Positions 54,251-62,399 of a stretch of 64,000 bases of DNA are shown one piece after another. The notes under the pieces were generated by a model. It was not told the DNA's origin. It saw only the letters and a list, made by a program, of their open reading frames with translations, and did not search any database. Source of the stretch: Psychrobacter fozii (GTDB taxonomy: Bacteria; Pseudomonadota; Gammaproteobacteria; Pseudomonadales; Moraxellaceae); the NCBI RefSeq assembly GCF_003217155.1, contig NZ_QJSU01000002.1, positions 372,001 to 436,000 of the forward strand, given 5' to 3'. A program made the position numbers and the translations under genes. The first letter of the stretch is position 1; each line of letters begins with the position of its first letter.

Positions 54251-54484
54251 AGCTATCGCACACCGAGTTACTTTGTAGGTTTAAAATTGCATGGTGACGT
54301 GAACTCAAAGCAGGCAGTACAAGATGCTGGAACTATTGATACATGATTTAGCGAACATGGCTTTGATCAAGTTGCACTAGAGGAAATGGCTAAGCTTGGC
54401 TATGTGAACTCATGTTTTGGCATCGATAGCGAAGATATAGTGAATGAGTTGTATCCTGTGAAAAGTGATGCCAGCCGTGGTTAG
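54251..54484 (+). pseudogene. Decayed reading frame of unknown origin
   Basis: Frame +2 of this segment has good amino-acid composition for 78 codons but an in-frame TGA at codon 31 and no start codon. It reads SYRTPSYFVGLKLHGDVNSK before the stop and FSEHGFDQVALEEMAKLGYV after it. Charged, protein-like composition on both sides of the stop suggests a former gene. I cannot name the family. Confidence 0.35.
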
Positions 54485-54586
54485 TCGCAACAGATTCATG
54501 CTGCCACTAGTTACTGGTTTTGTGATATCTGTATTATGCAAGTTACCTTCTAAACGATAATATAAATAGATAAACAAAGTAAGGCA

Positions 54587-55591
54587 CTAATAGTTTACAT
54601 GAACCGTTACCGTATCAGAATAGCTAGCAGGTTTAACATCAGAGTTCGGCACTGTAACATATACCGTATGTAATTGAGCCGTGCCATTGCCCTCGCCAGT
54701 GACACCATTGGTTAAAGTGGCATAAGTGCTACCGTTGTTGCCCCATACTCTTCCTGACGAGTTTGAGAGTAGCTGATAAGGGAGTAGATAGTTGTTGCTA
54801 CCCGTGTCGATCATAACGCCTCGACCAGTAACATCACCATTCGATGGTGCTAAACCGATGTTATAAAGAGCGCCACTGGTACAAGTCATGTCAATAGCCC
54901 TGTTGTTACTTCCAATAAAACTGGTAGCGCTTGCTGGTCGACTACCTAGGATGATGTCAGATGTAGTGTTTATTTTACACTCGTTAATCACGGTAGCTTG
55001 GACTTTAAACGGAAAATCACGTTGTTCATAGGGACTTTTTTCGCAATCAGATGTAGTCTGGTCGATGTGAGATTGGTACGTTAATGTAGTGTGGTTACCA
55101 CTAAAGTCACTACTGTGAACCCCTTGGGAAGCAACAGTATTTCCAAAATTTGGTAGTAATGATACGTTTATAACTACGTGGCCAGTAACCGTTGTATTTG
55201 GTGGGATGAGAAAGGAGTTAGGTTTGTATACAGAGTCATTATCATTTCCCCAAAGAGCACCGTTCGGCAATGTCATAGTGAATGCTAGTTTGGAACCGTT
55301 AGGCCCAGTCATATAACGTGGGTGAAGAATGGCACTGTTGTAGTCGCCACCATCAACACCAAGGCAGACCGAAGCATACCTTTCCGATAAGGCATTGTTG
55401 GTACAGCTATAAGTTAAGGTGCCAGTAATTTGTGCATTGTTAGCGTTAGAAGGAGTAATAGTGTTACTGATATTAACAGTACCGGTATTCATGCTTGCTG
55501 TGCAAGTGATATCAGCATGCGCACTATTTATCGATAACCACAACACGATTGGCAGCAACAATAATCCGTAATGCCATTGACGTAATTTCAT
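54587..55591 (-). CDS. Csu-type pilus tip adhesin (two spore coat U domains)
   Basis: This 334-aa secreted subunit has a signal peptide ending INSAHA (about 26). An N-terminal spore coat U-like domain (about 27-195) has TCTASMNTGTVNISNTITPS. A C-terminal pilin domain (about 200-334) starts INECKINTTSDIILG and ends YSDTVTVHVNY, the donor-strand-accepting fold. The two-domain layout and final operon position match CsuE, the tip adhesin of Acinetobacter Csu pili, whose tip sticks to hydrophobic surfaces. Its start overlaps the usher stop by one base. Confidence 0.82.
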   Translation of the reverse strand: MKLRQWHYGLLLLPIVLWLSINSAHADITCTASMNTGTVNISNTITPSNANNAQITGTLTYSCTNNALSERYASVCLGVDGGDYNSAILHPRYMTGPNGSKLAFTMTLPNGALWGNDNDSVYKPNSFLIPPNTTVTGHVVINVSLLPNFGNTVASQGVHSSDFSGNHTTLTYQSHIDQTTSDCEKSPYEQRDFPFKVQATVINECKINTTSDIILGSRPASATSFIGSNNRAIDMTCTSGALYNIGLAPSNGDVTGRGVMIDTGSNNYLLPYQLLSNSSGRVWGNNGSTYATLTNGVTGEGNGTAQLHTVYVTVPNSDVKPASYSDTVTVHVNY

Positions 55592-58050
55592 TATGATTGT
55601 ACCTTTTGGCAGATAAAGGGCCCGATGAGAGGAATCTCATCACCTTGCTTGGAATAATCGAAACTAACAGTGCAGATATCATTAGAAGGGGTAGTTATCT
55701 CTAGTACATTATGTTTATCAAGTGTGTCGAGATACACCTCTCCGTCAAAACCAACAACCGTCGTTGGTACATCTTTATTGCTAAGCTGGCGCACTTGACT
55801 GCCAAGCGGTAGTGGTTGGTCATTGTTATCTACTAATACGACAGATGCTGAGCGTACCGGCGTGATATCAAAATCGACAAGAATGCCGGCAAGCTCGGTC
55901 GGCGTGGCATTTATGTTTACTTTGTCAATACGTAGATCTGCGGACAGTTGCATAGGGTCAATGCCAATCTTATTTTCTTGATAGGCATTCAGTGGTGTTA
56001 CCAATAATAGACCTTGACTATTGGTCGTGCCGATGGGACTGTTTTGTAAAGAGACAGGTATATCGGCGATACCATTTGTAGAAACTACGGCAAAGCCACT
56101 ATTTATCTGTCGAGCAGCAAACAAGCCACCACCCATCGTAACTACGGCACCTGTAGCATTTGCATAGCTTGCGTAGTCACCATTGTTGTTACTGATGCCC
56201 GCTCGTACTTGACCGTAGCGCCCAAGGTAATTCAGCTCGGCAAGGCCATCAGTGTTGTTCTTTCTCTCTGTACTACCTTCTAGACTGTGACGCGCTTGTG
56301 CCCGCCATCCGATACCACCTGCATTCGGGGCGGGCCGTGACACATCAGATGAAAAAACGGTGCTATTATCGGTGTGCTGTACACTGTTACTCAATGAAAT
56401 ATTGCGCTCCAGTGATAAGGATGCGCTAAGAGAGGCGCTGTTATTAGCAGAATCATTGATATCGTGATTGTAGTTGGCGCTTAAGCTTAATCTGCGACCA
56501 AAGGATTTAGACCAGTAGGTGCTAGCAAATTGTGTGGTCTCATGCTCGGCCTGCGCTACCTGATTATAACTCACACCAAAACGGCCCAAAGACTGCGTGC
56601 TATAACCGGTTGAGATTTGCTCACTTCGACGAGCAGGGGCAGAGCCGTATTGCGTGCCCACATCGCGGTAATCGTCAATAGTACCCATGGCATTTATACC
56701 AATATTGAAGCGACTGTTATTCCATGAGTAGTTTGTACTGTATTGTATGCCATCTTGACCTTGGCTCTCGCTGCCCGCTAGTGAGGCGAATAGTATACCG
56801 CCTGATCTACCAAGCAGCCACGTGCCACCAACACCCGCATTACTGAGCCCATTAGTGACTTCAGCATGAGTTTCTGCGGTAAAGCGGTCATTCACGCCAT
56901 AACGCCACGTACCACTAGCGGCAACAGCGCTACCATAATCAAAAGAATGAATGCCATAATTTTCACGCACTGCGCCAAGCTCTATGGACCAGTCAGACAG
57001 ACCGGGCTGTAGTAAGCGATGCGCATCATATAAAGAGAAATTCAGTGTCGTACTTTGCCCTAATACATCGGTTACGACCAGCTGGGCAGTGCCTGCACCA
57101 CTGAAGCTCGGCGCTGTATTGAGCTCGAATGGTCCGGCAGGTACATCACCACTGTATTGTTTGAGACCATTGACATAAAGCTCTACCGCTGATGGCAGGG
57201 TGGCTGTGCCAAAAAAAGAAGGCAAAGGCGTGGTTGACCTATAGGGTTGGAGGGCAAAATTGGTGCCAATCTGTAGACCACCTAGACGCGTGGGTCGTGT
57301 CCATGACAGTGCACCTGTAATGATATCGCCTGCACGAACCGTAATTAGCTTATCTGGAAATGACTGACTCCAGCTAGTATCTAGACGCATGTTACGACTA
57401 TCCCAGTTACTATTATCATGAGTACTATTATCGGCAGGACGGTTGGCAGTGGTTAAGGCCGTAGAGCTCAGTACACCAAGCGTATTAAACGCACGTACCT
57501 CGGTATAAGCGCTTAGGTTTTTAGCACTGTTTTGAGTTTGGGTGCCATAAATATTATAGTTTAGTAACATGCCAGAAGATGATATAGGCTGCGGGCGCTT
57601 ATTGGTACGCGTGCTACGGACGGTGGTGTCTAGGTTGAGCATACTTAAAGGCGCGATAAGGCTCACGGTTTGCTGCCGAGCGTCATAATCAATATTGAGA
57701 TCAGGTAAGCTATTTAGCAGTATAGCTTCGGTCGTATCGGAAGGTAATATAAAGCCAAGCTGTTGTAGGATGGCAGTACTGGCCCAGAGTTGATCGTCAC
57801 GGTAGTAGAAATGCGTCAAGCCTGCACTAGCACCATTTAGAGTGACGTCCAGATACAGATCTAATCCATCTTTATCGTCAGAGGTGTAGCTGTCTAGGTT
57901 GAGCTTGGTAAGTTCGCTGTCGTCAATGTCTGTAGGAGTGATATCATTGAGTTCTACGGCGTGGCTGGCTGATACTGCCACGCACTGTAGAAAAATTGCG
58001 TTAACGAATGGACGTGCCCATCGTGACGTCTGGTGTCGTTTGAATGCCAT
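55591..58050 (-). CDS. Csu-type (archaic) fimbrial outer-membrane usher
   Basis: This 819-aa outer-membrane usher assembles and secretes the pilus. A signal peptide ends near SASHA (about 31). An N-terminal periplasmic domain is followed by a long beta-barrel with plug: DTSWSQSFPDKLITVRAGDI, GLQIGTNFALQPYRSTTPLP (about 270-290) and ELYVNGLKQYSGDVPAGPFEL. C-terminal domains hold VLVDNNDQPLPLGSQV and DICTVSFDYSKQGDEIPLIG. Length is close to CsuD. Its ATG at 58050 lies inside the chaperone gene, which overlaps by 50 bp. This points to translational coupling. Confidence 0.87.
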   Translation of the reverse strand: MAFKRHQTSRWARPFVNAIFLQCVAVSASHAVELNDITPTDIDDSELTKLNLDSYTSDDKDGLDLYLDVTLNGASAGLTHFYYRDDQLWASTAILQQLGFILPSDTTEAILLNSLPDLNIDYDARQQTVSLIAPLSMLNLDTTVRSTRTNKRPQPISSSGMLLNYNIYGTQTQNSAKNLSAYTEVRAFNTLGVLSSTALTTANRPADNSTHDNSNWDSRNMRLDTSWSQSFPDKLITVRAGDIITGALSWTRPTRLGGLQIGTNFALQPYRSTTPLPSFFGTATLPSAVELYVNGLKQYSGDVPAGPFELNTAPSFSGAGTAQLVVTDVLGQSTTLNFSLYDAHRLLQPGLSDWSIELGAVRENYGIHSFDYGSAVAASGTWRYGVNDRFTAETHAEVTNGLSNAGVGGTWLLGRSGGILFASLAGSESQGQDGIQYSTNYSWNNSRFNIGINAMGTIDDYRDVGTQYGSAPARRSEQISTGYSTQSLGRFGVSYNQVAQAEHETTQFASTYWSKSFGRRLSLSANYNHDINDSANNSASLSASLSLERNISLSNSVQHTDNSTVFSSDVSRPAPNAGGIGWRAQARHSLEGSTERKNNTDGLAELNYLGRYGQVRAGISNNNGDYASYANATGAVVTMGGGLFAARQINSGFAVVSTNGIADIPVSLQNSPIGTTNSQGLLLVTPLNAYQENKIGIDPMQLSADLRIDKVNINATPTELAGILVDFDITPVRSASVVLVDNNDQPLPLGSQVRQLSNKDVPTTVVGFDGEVYLDTLDKHNVLEITTPSNDICTVSFDYSKQGDEIPLIGPFICQKVQS

Positions 58051-58765
58051 TCATCATAACCTTGAATTTACCACCTGTGGTCAGTACAGAGGGCGGTATT
58101 TTCAGCGTCCAGTTCATAGTAGCGCTAGGTAAAACATAACCTAGCAGCCCCGGATTAATCACCGTACTATTACCCGCCGTATCCACAAAACTGAGTGCAG
58201 ACAATTGGGCACGGCCATTTCCACTATTGCTGACACGAAGTTTTATCGCTTTGCCATCCGATTGCAGATGCGTACTCCACTGCAACTTCGGACTGGTCTT
58301 AGTCACCCCAGCTGGCTGGACAAAGACGGGTAGGGAGTAGCTGAGCGCAAACTGTAAGCCTGTCGTTTGGTTGACAGACTTAACAGGTATTTCATCAACT
58401 GCAATACGATAAGCATCCTCTACCGCGCCAGTACCCTGTGGTGGTGCCTTTGCACGGATGATGCGGATTAGTTGTCTCTCACCCGGTTTTACCTCAATCA
58501 TGGGTGGACTGGCCAATAGTCCTCGCGACGGCGTGAGCTGATCACCCTTTTCATCCTGTAGCCATCGATACACACGCACTTGCGCATGTAGCACATCGTT
58601 ACCAGAATTGCTAAGGGTCAGACCACTGGCTTTCTCCCGAGCTTGTAAGCTTAAGGAGATGGGGGAGACCTGCAAGCCGCTCGCTACTGCCAAACCAGAC
58701 GACAGGAGCAAGGTGGAGACAATCACAGGTCTAGCGATACGGCGTAACCAAAGACTTAGCATCAT
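58001..58765 (-). CDS. Csu-type fimbrial chaperone
   Basis: This 254-aa periplasmic PapD-like chaperone stabilises pilins and delivers them to the usher. A signal peptide ends SGLAVASG (about 30). Domain 1 starts LQVSPISLSLQAREKASGLTLSNSG. The subunit-binding edge strand with RQLIRIIRAK (about 95-105) follows. The second domain is about 150-250. The C-terminal 16 residues are encoded inside the usher gene's start region. It is followed directly by the usher and preceded by the major pilin. Confidence 0.88.
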   Translation of the reverse strand: MMLSLWLRRIARPVIVSTLLLSSGLAVASGLQVSPISLSLQAREKASGLTLSNSGNDVLHAQVRVYRWLQDEKGDQLTPSRGLLASPPMIEVKPGERQLIRIIRAKAPPQGTGAVEDAYRIAVDEIPVKSVNQTTGLQFALSYSLPVFVQPAGVTKTSPKLQWSTHLQSDGKAIKLRVSNSGNGRAQLSALSFVDTAGNSTVINPGLLGYVLPSATMNWTLKIPPSVLTTGGKFKVMMNGIQTTPDVTMGTSIR

Positions 58766-58767
58766 TA

Positions 58768-59301
58768 TTAGTAAGTGATAGAAGCAGTAATGGTATCGGT
58801 ATATGTATCTTCTTTAACGTCAGTGCTGCCCGTTATTGAGGCGTATACAAGGTGTGAAATAGGCGTAGATAAACCAGTTCCTGTACCAGTCACATCGTTA
58901 GTTTCAAGACTACCCCAAGCTGTACCCGTACTAGTGGATCCTAACTTATAAGCGATAGTCTGAGCGTTAGTGTTAGTTCCCTTCAGAACACCTTCACCGA
59001 TAGTGCTATCTGGATTGCTAAGCGTTGCTAGCTTAATAGCATAAGGCGAACCACTAGAACACGTTACTGCGATACCAGTGCCAGAAGTTACTTTATTCGT
59101 AATCGTTCCATCTGCAGCAGCAGTATTGGCTGTAATGGTCCCAAAATCAATATTGGCAGCATCAGTTACTACTGAACAACTAGCGTCAATTGTTGTCGTA
59201 ACGGTAAAAGTGTCAGAATCAGCAGCATTCGCGCTAGACATAGCCGTTAATCCACCAACAGTGAGAAATGCAGCGGTAAGTAGTTGTTTGTTAAATGTCA
59301 T
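58768..59301 (-). CDS. Csu-type pilus major subunit (spore coat U domain)
   Basis: This 177-aa secreted pilin has a signal peptide ending MSSANA (about 27). It is a single spore coat U-like domain, with an early cysteine in DASCSVVTDAANIDFGTI and a second in GIAVTCSSGSPYAI, which probably form the conserved disulfide. It ends EDTYTDTITASITY, the typical last strand. It corresponds to CsuA/B, the polymerising rod subunit. It is first in the operon, with only 2 bp before the chaperone start. TGGAGAACTACC precedes the ATG (ribosome site GGAGA). Confidence 0.87.
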   Translation of the reverse strand: MTFNKQLLTAAFLTVGGLTAMSSANAADSDTFTVTTTIDASCSVVTDAANIDFGTITANTAAADGTITNKVTSGTGIAVTCSSGSPYAIKLATLSNPDSTIGEGVLKGTNTNAQTIAYKLGSTSTGTAWGSLETNDVTGTGTGLSTPISHLVYASITGSTDVKEDTYTDTITASITY

Positions 59302-59859
59302 GGTAGTTCTCCAGAGAGTATAAATATTTTGAATATTTCAGTGAGGTATAGAAAATATTAAATTGATGATTGACCTAGATCTCGACAAATAGTGTAAATC
59401 GCAGGTTCAAGTAATACAAAATGCTTACCTCAGTACAGATATTACAAAATATATACCGATTATCATCTAATTTATACCGTTTGTCGTTTTTGTCACTGCA
59501 TTGTAATGTAGTTGTTACGATATTGCACGATAAAGGTTTGATTAGTATCCTATGTTTATAGCTAATAACTCTATATATTAATATTTAAGAAAATGATAAT
59601 TAAATTTATCTAAACTATTCGCCTAGAATTGTTTGTATTTTAGAACTTTGGCGTCTCTTTTATTTCTTTTACAAATACTTAGATTAACGTTGATATGGCT
59701 AGAGAGCTTTATCTGTTAATGACAAGCGATGCAAGTCATAACCAGCAAGGTTATATAAGAAATGGCTCAACGACTCGTGACGTGACCAGTGCTGATTAAG
59801 GGCTACGATAAGGCGTGATGGCTGTAAGTTAGCGCAGTTAAAGGAAAGTGTCGAAAAGG

Positions 59860-59883
59860 AGCTGATTATTCAGCTTTTTTTTA
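59860..59883 (+). terminator. Orphan intrinsic terminator
   Basis: AGCTGA (59860-59865) pairs perfectly with TCAGCT (59870-59875), 4-nt loop, followed by about eight Ts. No protein gene reads into it within 500 bp. Confidence 0.6.
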
Positions 59884-59984
59884 TGGCTTCAACTAATTGA
59901 TTAGAAGCTGTATATGACCAGCTCATGTAGGACATAGCCTAATAGGCAATAAAAAACTATTCCATTGCATTAACTTACTACTTC

Positions 59985-60013
59985 TTGCAACTAAATAAAA
60001 ATAGGTATACGAT
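59985..60013 (+). promoter_or_regulatory. Promoter of the ParD-like/MetAP operon
   Basis: A -35 of TTGCAA (59985-59990; consensus TTGACA) and a -10 of TACGAT (60008-60013; consensus TATAAT) are separated by exactly 17 bp. Transcription would start near 60020, just ahead of the start codon at 60045. Confidence 0.55.
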
Positions 60014-60015
60014 TC

Positions 60016-60032
60016 ATATACGTTTCGTATAT
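60016..60032. promoter_or_regulatory. Palindromic operator candidate over the transcription start
   Basis: ATATACG-TTT-CGTATAT is a perfect palindrome with 7-bp arms. A further TATACG copy lies at 60006-60011, overlapping the -10 box. Ribbon-helix-helix antitoxins autoregulate by binding such short repeated palindromes at their own promoter. Confidence 0.6.
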
Positions 60033-60044
60033 TAAGAGCTTTAT

Positions 60045-60251
60045 ATGGGTATTGTTAAAATTGGTGATGAGCTGCACGAAGAAATTCGCAAAGCAAGCTC
60101 AGTCATGGTGCGCTCTATCAACGCACAAGCTGAATATTGGATCAAGATAGGAATGCTTGCTGAATCTAATCCCAATATGTCTTATAACCAAATTATCAAT
60201 GAGCAAATGAGACAAGCTGATATTAATATAAGGAACCTTATAGATGGATAA
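60045..60251 (+). CDS. ParD-like antitoxin-family protein
   Basis: This 68-aa protein resembles the ParD-like family of type II antitoxins. The sequence MGIVKIGDELHEEIRKASSVMVRSINAQAEYWIKIGM fits a ribbon-helix-helix DNA-binding domain: a short beta-strand (about 2-7) and two helices (about 8-20 and 26-39). The C-terminal part (about 44-68) would contact a partner. The last 8 bp overlap the start of the methionine aminopeptidase gene, so translation is coupled. A promoter and a perfect palindrome lie just upstream. Normally ParD pairs with a ParE toxin, and none is present here. Confidence 0.78.
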   Translation: MGIVKIGDELHEEIRKASSVMVRSINAQAEYWIKIGMLAESNPNMSYNQIINEQMRQADINIRNLIDG

Positions 60252-61026
60252 GGTGATACTTAAAAATGCAGCGGAATTGGAAATCATGCGCGAGTCAGGA
60301 AGGCTTCTAGCTTCTGTCTTTGATTATCTCGACGAAAAAATCACAGTCGGTATCTCTACGATGGATATTAATGATCTTGCCGAACGCTATATTGTCGATC
60401 AGTTAGGTGCACGCCCAGCCAGTAAAGGTCAGTATGGCTATCGGTATGCATTAAATACCTCAGTGAATAACGTGGTCTGTCATGGTATTCCTTCAGACCA
60501 GCAAATACTTAAATCAGGTGATATTGTGAATGTGGATATTACCCTAGAACAAGGTGGTTTTATTGCCGATTCTAGCAAAATGTATTTGATAGGTGAGGTG
60601 TTGCCCCTTGCAAAACGTTTGGTTGATAAGACCTATGAAGCTATGTGCGAAGGAATAAGAGCAGTGAAACCTGGAGCGACGCTAGGTGATGTTGGTCATG
60701 CTCTTCAAAGTTATGCTGAGAAACAGGGATACTCTGTAGTGCGGGAGCATTGTGGTCATGGTATTGGACGTGAAATGCATGAAGAACCGCAAGTACTTCA
60801 TTACGGACATTTGGGAAAAGGTCTAGTCCTAGAAGAAGGTATGACATTCACCATTGAGCCTATGATCAATCAAGGTAAGGCTAAAGTTAAAGTCAAAAAA
60901 GATGGCTGGACAGTAATTACCAACGATAAAAAGTTATCTGCGCAGTGGGAACATACAATTGCTGTCACATCTGATGGCTATGAGGTTCTTACTCTGCGAA
61001 AAGATGAAGTTACTTCAGCCGTTTAA
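60244..61026 (+). CDS. map: Type I methionine aminopeptidase, accessory copy paired with ParD-like protein
   Basis: This 260-aa enzyme would remove N-terminal methionine from new proteins. All five metal ligands are present at positions shifted by one from E. coli MetAP: Asp98, Asp109, His172, Glu205 and Glu236. His80 lies in VCHGIP. Ligand motifs are NVDITLEQGGFIADSSKM, HCGHGIGREMHEEP and TFTIEPMINQG. Unlike the housekeeping enzyme (HGDTSRMF), it reads IADSSKMY around the second Asp. A housekeeping map is normally beside rpsB, not here, so this is probably a second copy. It overlaps the antitoxin gene by 8 bp and ends at its own terminator. Confidence 0.9.
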   Translation: MDKVILKNAAELEIMRESGRLLASVFDYLDEKITVGISTMDINDLAERYIVDQLGARPASKGQYGYRYALNTSVNNVVCHGIPSDQQILKSGDIVNVDITLEQGGFIADSSKMYLIGEVLPLAKRLVDKTYEAMCEGIRAVKPGATLGDVGHALQSYAEKQGYSVVREHCGHGIGREMHEEPQVLHYGHLGKGLVLEEGMTFTIEPMINQGKAKVKVKKDGWTVITNDKKLSAQWEHTIAVTSDGYEVLTLRKDEVTSAV

Positions 61027-61402
61027 TATTTGTAAGAGCATTTGGTAAGGCGCTTCCTTAAATGAGTAGCGCCTTTTTTAATATCTTATACGGTTATTGT
61101 CCAAAGTTGAGCATACCTCTGTAATTATCTTAAAAATACTAACCTGTGTACACTGCCACCATTTTAATCGCTTTATCTACTAGTGTGTATAACTCACACC
61201 TAAATATCTTTCAGCGTATTATGATCGCTCTTGAAACGATATGTACAACCTTTGAAGTCTATGCGATCAAGCAGGCATTTCTATACCTAGCGAACTATTC
61301 TATTGACATGAAATATCTCAATGCTTACGACAGCCGAGCCATTGTAACATCAGCCTGTGTTATTCGAATTTTCGGTTAAATTGTATGATATCTTTTTCGT
61401 CA
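61027..61402. other. Gene-free region between map and eutC
   Basis: It has the map terminator (61047-61080). A 77-codon plus-strand frame at 61146-61379 has protein-like composition but no ribosome site and no family resemblance; it is left out. Confidence 0.4.
61047..61080 (+). terminator. Terminator of the ParD-like/MetAP operon
   Basis: AAGGCGC (61047-61053) pairs perfectly with GCGCCTT (61069-61075), 15-nt loop, T6 after. It is 20 bp beyond the map stop. Confidence 0.85.
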
Positions 61403-62347
61403 TCATAGTAGCTTGATCGTTGTTTGACCTTGATCTAATACCGGTAGTTCCTGCTCATCTTTTAGCTCAACACCAGATAGCTTAAGCTCATAAGATTTTT
61501 CCATTAATGCTAAGAGACGGCTTGCTGCCACTCTGGTTGGCAGGCCAGCACTGCGCACATTAGAGATGCAGTTCCTCATAGCATCATGACTCGAAGATTG
61601 AGCATCCCAAGTATAGTAAATACCTAAGCTATCAGGAGAGCTCAAACCTGGTCGCTCTCCAATCAGCATGACCAGCATTTTGGCATGAAGACGCTCTGCG
61701 ACCTCATCCCCTAAGGCGACACGGCTACCTGTCGCAATGACTAAGGGTGCGATAGTCCAACCTTTATCATTAAAAAGGGAGATTAGTTCTGCAACAAGTT
61801 TGGGAGCATTCTCAGATATCGCTCTCGCTGATAAGCCATCTCCCATAACAATAGCAACATCGTAGGACTTGTCCTTACCGAATATTTCCAATTGCTTAGC
61901 GGATTCCATACTAAGCAGTCTGCCCCAATCTGGCCGTTTAAGATATTCAGATTTATCTTGCGCTTGGCTGGTGACTCTCAATATTTCTAAGCTATCATTC
62001 ATCTGATCATCTTGACGGTTTGTCTGATCTGAACTCTCTGCAAACAGTTCTAAATCTAGCTCGACTATAGATGAACGGCAGTGCTCAGAAAGCTTCACGA
62101 CTAAAGAGTCAACATTTAAGTCCTGCAATACAGCATCCTTAGCCTCAGCATGATCAAGCTGAAACTTGAGCAAGGGCTTAGTGGGGACACTACAGCCAAC
62201 GCGTCCCAAAGCAATTCTAGAGTCTGTATATTGTTTTAATTTTTCCCAAGGATCTAAATGCACTAAATCACTAGCACTGTTTGTATTCGATTTGACATGC
62301 TCTTTGACAGTCAGTGATGTCTTATTTGGTGAGTAATCAATGGACAT
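61403..62347 (-). CDS. eutC: Ethanolamine ammonia-lyase light chain
   Basis: EutC (314 aa) with EutB forms adenosylcobalamin-dependent ethanolamine ammonia-lyase, which converts ethanolamine to acetaldehyde and ammonia. Family blocks are DSRIALGRVGCSVPTKPLLKFQLDHAEAKDAV (about 41-73), VAIVMGDGLSARAISENAP (about 165-183) and MLVMLIGERPGLSSPDSLGIYYTW (about 227-250), the last binding cobalamin. The middle segment near residue 110-130 is longer and more acidic than in E. coli EutC (295 aa). It follows eutB by 52 bp on the same strand. Confidence 0.94.
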   Translation of the reverse strand: MSIDYSPNKTSLTVKEHVKSNTNSASDLVHLDPWEKLKQYTDSRIALGRVGCSVPTKPLLKFQLDHAEAKDAVLQDLNVDSLVVKLSEHCRSSIVELDLELFAESSDQTNRQDDQMNDSLEILRVTSQAQDKSEYLKRPDWGRLLSMESAKQLEIFGKDKSYDVAIVMGDGLSARAISENAPKLVAELISLFNDKGWTIAPLVIATGSRVALGDEVAERLHAKMLVMLIGERPGLSSPDSLGIYYTWDAQSSSHDAMRNCISNVRSAGLPTRVAASRLLALMEKSYELKLSGVELKDEQELPVLDQGQTTIKLL

Positions 62348-62399
62348 AGCATTTCTCTTTATAGTGTATCGACGTTTTCTATACTCTCGCTTAAGTAAG

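Larger units (their letters stand above)
53877..54586. other. Sparse region with a decayed reading frame
   Basis: These 710 bp hold the terminator above and a broken frame at 54251-54484. The rest (53940-54240) is A+T rich and shows no gene. It looks like remnant accessory DNA next to the pilus operon. Confidence 0.45.
59302..60044. other. Intergenic region between pilus operon and ParD/MetAP cassette
   Basis: These 743 bp hold the pilus promoter region at the left and the antitoxin promoter at the right. A plus-strand terminator-like hairpin (59860-59883) sits in the middle with no recognisable gene in front of it. An unassigned 26-codon ATG frame (MTSDASHNQQGYIRN...) precedes it. This could be a gene remnant or a small-RNA gene. 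Confidence 0.4.

Noticed and set aside
60045..61026. Classic ParDE toxin-antitoxin pair
   Set aside because: The partner gene is clearly a methionine aminopeptidase with intact metal ligands, not ParE.
61146..61379. 77-codon plus-strand frame between map and eutC
   Set aside because: No ribosome site, no known family; it begins 66 bp after a terminator with no promoter evident.
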